DNA of 5,975 nt from positions 1 through 5,975 of the forward strand of contig JAGWZD010000137.1 in assembly GCA_018968995.1 (NCBI GenBank). Reading direction: 5' to 3'. The notes beneath the pieces were generated by a model. That model did no database searches and had not been told where the DNA came from. It saw only the letters and a program-made list of their open reading frames with translations. The stretch comes from Bdellovibrionales bacterium. GTDB taxonomy: Bacteria; Bdellovibrionota; UBA1018. Below, piece after piece: positions 1 through 5,634 of the stretch; position 1 is the first letter of the stretch, and every line of letters begins with the position of its first letter. A program made the position numbers and the translations under genes.

Positions 1-332
1 AGCAGGAAACTGACAAAGACTATGAGCCCGGCTTAAGCACCCTCGTCAGATCGGCAAGTACGGACGTTTTCATTTACAATGAAGACCGAGACGAAAAGGT
101 AAAAAAGTACAAACTGCTCCATGGAGTGCAGAAGATTAAGTTTAGGTATTACCGAAAAGACAAGGATCAGTGGTTTGATTCCTGGGACACTTCTTCTTCG
201 GACACCAGTGAAATTTTTCCAGACATCATTGAACTTCAGCTAGAGGTATCTGCACCGCGGGGCTTGAAGTATCAAGGACGCTACCAAATTCGCCCGGAGG
301 TGCCTTTGTATGGCATTCCATCGACGCTCTGA
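1..332 (+). CDS. gspJ: GspJ, T2SS minor pseudopilin (3' part, 5' end outside window)
   Basis: The reading frame is open from base 3 to the TGA at 330-332 and gives the last 109 residues of a protein whose N-terminus lies upstream of the window. The stretch around KLLHGVQKIKFRYY, followed by QWFDSWD and then IFPDIIELQLEV, matches the C-terminal pattern of GspJ: a beta strand ending in an F-x-Y-type motif, a W...W segment, and a 'lP..i.l.l' strand. GspJ is a minor pseudopilin that forms the pseudopilus tip with GspI and GspK in the periplasm. The prepilin signal that would prove membership cannot be seen. The next gene, gspK, starts inside this one (23 nt overlap), which supports the assignment because gspJ-gspK is the usual order. 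A GTG at 126 is an internal codon, not a start, because the frame stays open upstream to the window edge. Confidence 0.87.
   Translation, partial: QETDKDYEPGLSTLVRSASTDVFIYNEDRDEKVKKYKLLHGVQKIKFRYYRKDKDQWFDSWDTSSSDTSEIFPDIIELQLEVSAPRGLKYQGRYQIRPEVPLYGIPSTL
296..302 (+). promoter_or_regulatory. Ribosome binding site of gspK
   Basis: GGAGGTG is a near-perfect Shine-Dalgarno sequence. It ends 7 nt before the ATG at 310 and lies inside the gspJ coding sequence. It fixes the gspK start and suggests that gspK is translated efficiently and coupled to gspJ. Confidence 0.8.
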
Positions 333-1620
333 GCAAGGCAAAGATGCGGGCATCGCCTTATTCATGGTCATTTCGGCCATGTATATTCTGGCCACCATAG
401 TCACTGAGTTTACCTACATAGCTCAAGTCAACTCAAGAATGGCCTTCGACAGTTTGGACCAGGTAAAAGCGCACTACCTTGCAAAGAGTGGACTCAAGAT
501 TTCTCTAATTCGAATCCGTGCCTATCAGAATCTGAAAGCGCTCGCTTCAAATACAGGAGCTGGAGTTGCGATTCCAAAAGGGCTTTTAGAAAAAATTTGG
601 AACTTTCCATTTTTTTATCCTATCCCGACAAACCTTCCTGGAATGACTCCCGCAGAAAAAGATAAAATAAACGAATTTACTAAAAGCGCTGAAATTGAGG
701 GACGTTTCTCTGCAAATATTGAATCTGAATCCAGTAAATATAATTTAAATAGTGTCCTGTCTCCGTTTTCAGTTCAGCCAACACCCTCTCCTAGTCCCTC
801 GCCTACTTCCGAGGCTCAGTCTCAGGAGAGTCCTCCACCGCAGCCGCCGAGTCCAACTCCGACCCCTACTTTTAATACAGAAGAGGCGCAGAGGTCTCTT
901 GCCACCTACGTCACACAGATCATGAACAATGCGATTGAATCAGATGAAGAGTTTGCTCAAGAGTACCGAGACTTCAAGGTAGACGAGTTTATAGACAACT
1001 TGATCTCGTGGATGGATCCCACTCATCAAAGACGATCCGCTTCAAACTCCAATAAGACCTCTAAGGGTAGCCCCTTCTATTCGCTCTCGGAACTGAGAAT
1101 GGTTGAGCCCATGGATGACCGCCTATTCGACGTGTTGGCTCCGAATTTCACGGTGAGCGCAGTTCCCGGACTCAATGTAAACACAGTCAAAGATCTGACT
1201 CTCAAGGCGGTTTTTCCCCTATTTACAGACGATGAACTCAAGGAGTTCTTTAAGTTTAGAGATTCGACAGAAGCCGATAACTCTTTCAAGACCGAGGAAG
1301 ACTTCTTTGGTTATTTAAAAGCGAATGTGGGTGCGTTCCGGGGCTCTGATGAGAGCCTGAACACACTTAAAGAAGACCTCAAACGCCGCAATATTCGGAT
1401 TGTTACCGATGAAACACACTTTAAGGTCACTGTGCAGGCGACCGTCAACCAAGCAACGCGACTGCTCGAGGCTCAAGTCATGGTCGTTCCAGAGAAGAAA
1501 GCGGGCACTGGCAACCCCTCTCCGTCCGGGGATACTCCAGACCGACAAGGGGGCGACCCTGGCAGCCCATCTAAGCCAACCGGCTCTGGCCTGCGGATCA
1601 CATTCATGAGAATTTTATAG
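310..1620 (+). CDS. gspK: GspK, T2SS minor pseudopilin (pseudopilus tip)
   Basis: GspK is the large minor pseudopilin that caps the T2SS pseudopilus. The 436-residue product has a short basic leader (residues 1-14) ending in Gly, a likely prepilin peptidase site DAG|IALFM, and a hydrophobic helix at about 15-36. Position +5 of the mature protein is Met19 rather than Glu, as is typical of GspK. KAHYLAKSGLK (about 55-65) is the usual A..A..G segment of the N-terminal helix. SSKYNLNSVL corresponds to the conserved 'g.lNlN.L' motif. The helical insertion domain contains FIDNLISWMDP (the family's 'DWiD' region), then SPFYSLSELRMV and PGLNVNTV, both standard for the family. Two parts are unusual: a Pro/Ser/Thr-rich insert at residues 156-188 and a Gly/Pro/Ser-rich tail from about 398. 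The ATG at 310 is chosen for its strong SD; the ATG at 364 would remove the signal. The gene overlaps gspJ by 23 nt and ends 10 nt before gspL. Confidence 0.93.
   Translation: MAFHRRSEQGKDAGIALFMVISAMYILATIVTEFTYIAQVNSRMAFDSLDQVKAHYLAKSGLKISLIRIRAYQNLKALASNTGAGVAIPKGLLEKIWNFPFFYPIPTNLPGMTPAEKDKINEFTKSAEIEGRFSANIESESSKYNLNSVLSPFSVQPTPSPSPSPTSEAQSQESPPPQPPSPTPTPTFNTEEAQRSLATYVTQIMNNAIESDEEFAQEYRDFKVDEFIDNLISWMDPTHQRRSASNSNKTSKGSPFYSLSELRMVEPMDDRLFDVLAPNFTVSAVPGLNVNTVKDLTLKAVFPLFTDDELKEFFKFRDSTEADNSFKTEEDFFGYLKANVGAFRGSDESLNTLKEDLKRRNIRIVTDETHFKVTVQATVNQATRLLEAQVMVVPEKKAGTGNPSPSGDTPDRQGGDPGSPSKPTGSGLRITFMRIL
775..870 (+). repeat. Low-complexity Pro/Ser/Thr-rich coding segment within gspK
   Basis: Codons for residues 156-188 of GspK spell two runs of alternating Pro with Ser or Thr, separated by a short polar stretch (SEAQSQE) and a PPPQPP segment. 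The DNA is C-rich compared with the AT-rich coding sequence just upstream (590-750). Proline is encoded by several different codons (cca, ccc, cct, ccg), so this is a protein-level repeat and not a simple DNA microsatellite. Confidence 0.85.
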
Positions 1621-1642
1621 AGGACACACAATGAGAATCCTA
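1606..1642 (+). repeat. Short imperfect direct repeat at the gspK-gspL junction
   Basis: ATGAGAAT occurs at 1606-1613, in the last codons of gspK, and again at 1631-1638, at the gspL start. The similarity continues weakly (10 of 12 bases). As a result GspK ends with the residues MRIL and GspL begins with MRIL, in different reading frames relative to the window. Confidence 0.5.
1619..1624 (+). promoter_or_regulatory. Ribosome binding site of gspL
   Basis: AGAGGA overlaps the last two bases of the gspK stop codon and ends 6 nt before the gspL ATG at 1631. This is good spacing, and it supports this start in the 10-nt gap between the two genes. Confidence 0.7.
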
Positions 1643-3253
1643 GGAATCGATTGGGGCACAGGTAGCGTTAAGGCAGTGGAGATCGATAGTGCCTTCGGGC
1701 GCTATGAAATCCATGATTACCGCGAGATCGAATTTTCATCCGGTACTGATCCGGTGGAATCCGTACGCCAACTGGTGTCCTCTCTTTCGCAGACCCCGAG
1801 TCGAATCGTGGTCGCGATGCGCTCGGATCAAGTGACCACTCGAAATCTGCATCTTCCCACTCGAAGCAAGAAAGACATCCAATCCGGTATTCTGTTTGAG
1901 CTCGAAGACGACCTCCCGTTTCCTATCGAGGATATGGCGCATGATTCTTCGGTGATTTCCCAGATCGGCCAGCAATCCGATGTACATGTCGCGACGACAC
2001 TGAAAAAGCATCTCATCACTGAAATACAGAAGTGGGACGAGGTGGGTTTAGATCCCGACTCGATCACGACTGAGGGTTGGGCCCTGAGAACACTAATCAA
2101 TAAAACGCTCTCACCAGAAGTACGCGAGAAGCCTACCCTTCTCGTAGACATTGGCTCAAAAAGCACCCTGCTCTATCTGCACTGGAGAAGCTTCCCCATG
2201 GTTTGCAGAAAAATCAAATGGGGTGGCGCCAACATTACTCAGGAGCTGGAGCAAAGACTGGGTCTCTCTGAGGAACAGGCCGAAAGAATCAAGCGTAACC
2301 CCGCTGTTCTGAGCGAAACTCACCCTCAAAGCCTCATTGATCTCATTGCGCCAAGTCTAGAAGAAATTCAGCGCGAAATTAAGCATATGGACTTGGTCTG
2401 TAAGGGAGTAGCTCATGAGAATCTGCACGGAATCTATCTGACGGGAGGTGGCTCTCTCATCGAGGGCCTCCCAGAAGAACTTGAAAGGCGAATTGGAATA
2501 CGAGTTGAAAGAATCCGCCCTCTGAGCTCGCTCTCTCCATCAGGAGTTACTTTTGCCGAGACAAGTGATGCAAAAATGGGGCTTGCCGCTGCCCTAGCCA
2601 TGACCATGGTGGGATCTGAACGAAATCTTACCATCAATCTACGACGTGGCGAGCTTGCAAAAACAAGTAAGTCCTTTGAATTAAATGTCGAGAGTCTTAA
2701 GAGACCCTTGATTGCTGTCGGGGTAGTAGCTGCAACTTTTTTTATCAGCATGACTGTTCAGTCCTCTTTCCTGCGAAAAACCCTCGATTCAAAAGATGAA
2801 CAACTGAAACGGGCGATGTCGGGATTTTTTGGCACGGCAACTAGCAGTGCCATGCGTACCTACCTCGCTAATCCAAATTCATTGAAAAATGCGATTCAAA
2901 AGGAGCTTGATAAGACACGGGAAATGGCTGCAGTTCTGGCACCCAATACAACCTCGCCGCTTGTTTTCTTGAAGAATCTTTCAAGAAAAGTAGAAAAACA
3001 AAGCAGTATTGATCTGATGGCTCTCACTGTCGGCGCAGCACCCAGAAGTGCCAATCAGGTGAGCCCTGTTGAGATTACAATTGTCACTTCTGATCCATTA
3101 GCCGCAGAGAAGATCACCCAAGCTATCTCTCCGAAGCTCATCGAAACTACTAGTCCAACGAAAGAAGAAATTCCTGCAACCGGCAAGGAGCCGAAAAAGT
3201 TTCGCATTACCTGGCGCGGGAATGCCGCAGAAGGAGCCTTTAATCGTGAATAA
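1631..3253 (+). CDS. gspL: GspL, T2SS inner-membrane platform protein (PilM-PilN-like)
   Basis: GspL anchors the assembly ATPase GspE to the inner membrane and pairs with GspM. The 540-residue product starts with an actin-like cytoplasmic domain of the PilM/GspL family. MRILGIDWGTGSVKAVEI (1-18) is the phosphate-1 loop with Asp7. A PilM-like segment runs from about LPTRSKKDIQ to ELEDDLPF. LLVDIGSKST (phosphate-2 region, Asp173) and YLTGGGSLIEG (adenosine motif, Gly272-274) follow. TINLRRGELA (334-343) matches the linker motif before the membrane helix in GspL and resembles the N-terminal INL motif of PilN. One membrane helix spans about 359-376. After it come a charged, possibly coiled stretch and a periplasmic domain of about 160 residues. 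The protein is longer than the roughly 400 residues common in proteobacterial GspL. It overlaps gspM by 8 nt. PilM is the main alternative name, but the fused membrane and periplasmic part and the gspJK-MN context favour GspL. Confidence 0.9.
   Translation: MRILGIDWGTGSVKAVEIDSAFGRYEIHDYREIEFSSGTDPVESVRQLVSSLSQTPSRIVVAMRSDQVTTRNLHLPTRSKKDIQSGILFELEDDLPFPIEDMAHDSSVISQIGQQSDVHVATTLKKHLITEIQKWDEVGLDPDSITTEGWALRTLINKTLSPEVREKPTLLVDIGSKSTLLYLHWRSFPMVCRKIKWGGANITQELEQRLGLSEEQAERIKRNPAVLSETHPQSLIDLIAPSLEEIQREIKHMDLVCKGVAHENLHGIYLTGGGSLIEGLPEELERRIGIRVERIRPLSSLSPSGVTFAETSDAKMGLAAALAMTMVGSERNLTINLRRGELAKTSKSFELNVESLKRPLIAVGVVAATFFISMTVQSSFLRKTLDSKDEQLKRAMSGFFGTATSSAMRTYLANPNSLKNAIQKELDKTREMAAVLAPNTTSPLVFLKNLSRKVEKQSSIDLMALTVGAAPRSANQVSPVEITIVTSDPLAAEKITQAISPKLIETTSPTKEEIPATGKEPKKFRITWRGNAAEGAFNRE
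2964..2989 (+). repeat. Perfect inverted repeat inside gspL
   Basis: TTTTCTTGAA (2964-2973) and TTCAAGAAAA (2980-2989) are exact reverse complements of 10 bp separated by a 6-nt loop. The structure lies in the part encoding the periplasmic domain of GspL. The stem is AT-rich and has no T-run after it, so it does not look like an intrinsic terminator. It may be chance or a weak mRNA hairpin. Confidence 0.5.
3231..3236 (+). promoter_or_regulatory. Ribosome binding site that decides the gspM start
   Basis: AAGGAG lies 9 nt before the GTG at 3246. It is downstream of the alternative ATG at 3222 and too far (18 nt) from the ATG at 3255. It therefore favours GTG 3246 as the gspM start. Confidence 0.65.
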
Positions 3254-3842
3254 AATGATCCAGCGCCTTTTAGAATGGCTCCAAGAAAACCAAACCGCTC
3301 AGCTTGTTCGATCCAAATGGGACGAGCTAGATGAACAGAGTCGGCTTTATTTGAAAGCGGCAGCCGCGATGAGCGCCGCTCTGCTTGTTGCTTGGATTTT
3401 CATAGGCAGCTGGTGGCAGGTTCGCTCGATTCGCGCCGAGATCGCCGAAAAGGATCAGATTCTAAAGCAAGTTCAATCGGCTCGAATCGAAATGCAGGCT
3501 CTACGTAGTGGTATCCCCACGACCCGGAGTTCTCAGACTGATGAGCAACCCTGGACGAGTTACTTTGAGTCGATCGCCACTAGTTTAGGCTTAGATAAAC
3601 AGTCTTTAGAGGTATCTACCGAATCTACGGGACAAGATCGCACACTCTCAAAGGAATCTTTCTTCGATTTGACCCTTAAAAAAGTGAACGTAAAACAACT
3701 CACCCGTTTCGCTTCTCAAGTAGAGAACGGGCCCCGCCCAGTAAAGATTCAAAAGCTTCAAGTAGAAACGAAAACTGACATGTCCGGATATCTCGATGCC
3801 AAGATCTCTGTGGCAGTATACTTCATAAAGACATCCACATGA
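3246..3842 (+). CDS. gspM: GspM, T2SS inner-membrane platform protein
   Basis: GspM is a single-pass inner-membrane protein that dimerises with GspL and helps build the T2SS platform. From the GTG at 3246 the product has 198 residues. It has an N-terminal amphipathic cytoplasmic segment, a membrane helix at about 38-57 (rich in Ala and Leu, ending near SWWQ), a charged helical stretch likely to form a coiled coil (about 58-85), and a C-terminal periplasmic domain. In that domain VNVKQLTRFASQVENG and the following strands look like the ferredoxin-like fold of GspM/PilO. Sequence conservation in GspM is low, so the name rests on this architecture and on the place between gspL and gspN. An in-frame ATG at 3222 would add eight residues but lacks an SD; the ATG at 3255 is too far from the SD. 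The start overlaps the gspL stop by 8 nt and the stop overlaps the gspN start (ATGA), so translation is probably coupled on both sides. Confidence 0.85.
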   Translation: MNKMIQRLLEWLQENQTAQLVRSKWDELDEQSRLYLKAAAAMSAALLVAWIFIGSWWQVRSIRAEIAEKDQILKQVQSARIEMQALRSGIPTTRSSQTDEQPWTSYFESIATSLGLDKQSLEVSTESTGQDRTLSKESFFDLTLKKVNVKQLTRFASQVENGPRPVKIQKLQVETKTDMSGYLDAKISVAVYFIKTST

Positions 3843-4753
3843 AATTTGAACGTGTTGGAAAAAAGATCGCTTGGGGGGCACTCTTTCTTGTTCTTCTGAT
3901 TTTCTTTGCTAGATCAAAAATTCCAGACGATCGTGTAGGTACTCTTGCACTAAAGGAGGTCTCCAAGCTCACTTTTGGAGACACTCGTTTAGAACTTTCG
4001 GCAGAGCAAACTCATATCTCTCTCTTGTTAATGAGAGTCCGATTTAAAAATCTTAGCATTAGAGTAATTCAGCAGGGAAGTAATCCCAAGACCATTCGAC
4101 TTGATGAGATTCACGTGTCTCCCGCGATATTAGACCTATTGAAGGGAAGAACTGGCGGCAGCATTAAGCTCATCCAGAAGAACCGAACTGTCCTTCGATC
4201 ATTATTTTGGGTCAGCAGGCAGGGATTTTACTCTATTGAAACAGAGTTTGACCAAGCGGACTTAGGAGACTCTGGCCTATCCCTCACGCAAACGTTTGCT
4301 AACTTTTCGTCGTCTGCCTCTGTTACTGGAGTTGCGAAGCTTGAAGGGTCTGGGACGGTTGCCTCTGCTTTAGGCAGGGTGTCGCTGTATTTTGGGAATA
4401 CAAAACTTGAAGGACTCAAATTGGGCGATAAGCCCATACCTTCTATTCGTTTCTCTGGTGCTGAGTTCCAACTGACACTCGATAAAGGAAAGCTTAAAGC
4501 TGAACAAGTTCGGCTTGGTAAGATGGAGAACGCGGCAGATGATTTGCGCGGTCTCATTTCTGGTGAGCTTCTTTTAGATCCAAATATTGTGCAGTCGATG
4601 TTGAATCTTGATGTCACTCTGAGAGTATCCAAGGAGATTACGGACTCTCTTGGATTTATTGCGGACGTTGCTCTTGGTAAGCCTAACGCCGATGGTATTT
4701 ATCAATTCAAACTGAGCGGTTCGCTCGGACAACCTCAGAGAGTCGCTCAGTAG
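3839..4753 (+). CDS. gspN: GspN, T2SS accessory protein (Deltaproteobacteria/Leptospira type)
   Basis: The 304-residue product has a basic N-terminus, one hydrophobic segment at about 10-24 (signal anchor or uncleaved signal) and a long, beta-rich remainder that would lie in the periplasm. Features include DTRLELSAEQTHISLLLMRVRFKNL, a pattern seen in AsmA/GspN-type proteins (mature part beginning with a membrane-proximal beta repeat), a central G-rich segment around ASVTGVAKLEGSGTV, and a C-terminal FKLSGSLGQP motif, where these families typically have 'G.l..P'. Its position after gspM is the usual one for gspN. The role of GspN is not well defined; many T2SS lack it, and links to outer-membrane or secretin function are inferred. 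The start overlaps the gspM stop by 4 nt and has only a weak SD, so it is probably translated by coupling. It could also be labelled an AsmA-like protein. Confidence 0.82.
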   Translation: MKFERVGKKIAWGALFLVLLIFFARSKIPDDRVGTLALKEVSKLTFGDTRLELSAEQTHISLLLMRVRFKNLSIRVIQQGSNPKTIRLDEIHVSPAILDLLKGRTGGSIKLIQKNRTVLRSLFWVSRQGFYSIETEFDQADLGDSGLSLTQTFANFSSSASVTGVAKLEGSGTVASALGRVSLYFGNTKLEGLKLGDKPIPSIRFSGAEFQLTLDKGKLKAEQVRLGKMENAADDLRGLISGELLLDPNIVQSMLNLDVTLRVSKEITDSLGFIADVALGKPNADGIYQFKLSGSLGQPQRVAQ

Positions 4754-4755
4754 GA
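4752..4755 (+). promoter_or_regulatory. Ribosome binding site of the prenyl synthase gene
   Basis: AGGA begins within the gspN stop codon TAG and ends 6 nt before the ATG at 4762. It is the only SD-like sequence in the 8-nt gap and ties initiation of this gene to termination of gspN. Confidence 0.55.
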
Positions 4756-4761
4756 ATTATC

Positions 4762-5634
4762 ATGATTCAGTGGGAGGAAGAGCTACGAGCCACAGTACAT
4801 CGACTTCTAAAGGAGAGCCCAGCCAGTAATCTTTCAGAGTCGATTACTTACAGCATCCTTTCAGAGGGAAAGCGGTTTCGACCTCGACTCATGGAAGCTA
4901 GCGCAGCCCTATTAAACGTGCCAGCTGCCGCTTTTGTTCCATTCGCCGTGGCTCTAGAAATGATCCACACCTTTACCCTGATCCACGATGACCTGCCATG
5001 CATGGATAACGATCCCATTCGTCGAGGTCAGCCCACAAATCACATGGTCTTTGGAGATGCTTTGGCCATGCTCGCAGGCGACTCTTTGGTTTTTCTGGCT
5101 TTTGAGGCTAGTCTCCAAGCTCGATCGCACTGTCCATCTGAAGCTTGGGCTAGAGCTCTTTCTCGACTCATCGAACTGGGAGGTCCCCGAGGAGTCATTG
5201 GTGGTCAGGCACTGGAAATGCTTCTAACGAACGATACTCATCTAGAAACTCTTCGTACAATGCACTCGTTAAAGACAGGCGCTCTTTTCGACGCAGCCAT
5301 TCTGATCCCCGCAGAGCTTGCCCAACTTTCTTCGTCTCCTGAACGTATGAGCACTATTCAAAACTTTTCACATGCCTTCGGTCTGGCGTTTCAAACTGCA
5401 GATGACTTGGAAGACGCGGAGAAGGAGCGCGATCCTGATACAGGCATGTATCCCGCAACAAGCATTCTTCACTACCTAACACCAGCCGAAGCCCTGGATA
5501 CCGCAAACTTGGTTCTAAATGCCGCCACGGAACGACTTCAAAAAATTTGGCCAGATACCCACAGTAACCTGAGCGCAATGACTGCACAGCTTCAGACCAA
5601 GCTCAAAGATTCCTTTTTAGAGATGCCGAACTGA
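4762..5634 (+). CDS. ispA: Polyprenyl synthetase, farnesyl diphosphate synthase type
   Basis: This cytoplasmic enzyme family condenses isopentenyl diphosphate with allylic diphosphates to make farnesyl or geranylgeranyl diphosphate for quinones and undecaprenyl lipids. The 290-residue product has the expected motifs in order: EGKRFRP (35-41, IPP binding), the first Asp-rich motif DDLPCMDND (76-84) followed by RRGQPT, LAGDSL, GGQALEM (147-153), KTGALF (171-176) and FQTADDLED (second Asp-rich motif, Asp214, 215 and 218). The two extra residues in the first motif (Pro79, Cys80) and an aromatic Phe71 five residues before it fit a bacterial short-chain FPP synthase. After the second motif, the conserved 'GK...D....K' segment of IspA is missing and replaced by a short AEKERDPDTGMYP stretch. 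This could affect diphosphate binding, so the exact product length and activity are uncertain. It starts 8 nt after gspN and its stop overlaps the next start by one base. Confidence 0.9.
   Translation: MIQWEEELRATVHRLLKESPASNLSESITYSILSEGKRFRPRLMEASAALLNVPAAAFVPFAVALEMIHTFTLIHDDLPCMDNDPIRRGQPTNHMVFGDALAMLAGDSLVFLAFEASLQARSHCPSEAWARALSRLIELGGPRGVIGGQALEMLLTNDTHLETLRTMHSLKTGALFDAAILIPAELAQLSSSPERMSTIQNFSHAFGLAFQTADDLEDAEKERDPDTGMYPATSILHYLTPAEALDTANLVLNAATERLQKIWPDTHSNLSAMTAQLQTKLKDSFLEMPN

Noticed and set aside
606..620. Run of seven T (610-616) in gspK as a possible slippage or frameshift site, with a similar T7 run at 2737-2743 in gspL
   Set aside because: Both reading frames are intact across the runs and protein motifs continue on each side, so there is no sign of frameshifting.
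1400..1609. + strand frame overlapping the end of gspK in another frame
   Set aside because: Arg/Ser-rich translation typical of an out-of-frame reading, with no SD; the gspK frame carries the conserved domain.
1077..2751. Open frames on the - strand opposite gspK and gspL (for example 1077-1289, 1315-1548, 1828-2166, 2434-2751)
   Set aside because: They lie wholly opposite well-supported genes, have no recognisable motifs, and their products look like reverse-strand shadows.
4988..5227. + strand frame inside the prenyl synthase gene
   Set aside because: It overlaps the codons for the first Asp-rich motif and the GGQ motif in the true frame; Trp/Leu-rich with no independent support.
4228..5587. 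- strand frames opposite gspN (4228-4632) and the prenyl synthase (5354-5587)
   Set aside because: No family resemblance; fully opposite genes with clear motifs or operon position.
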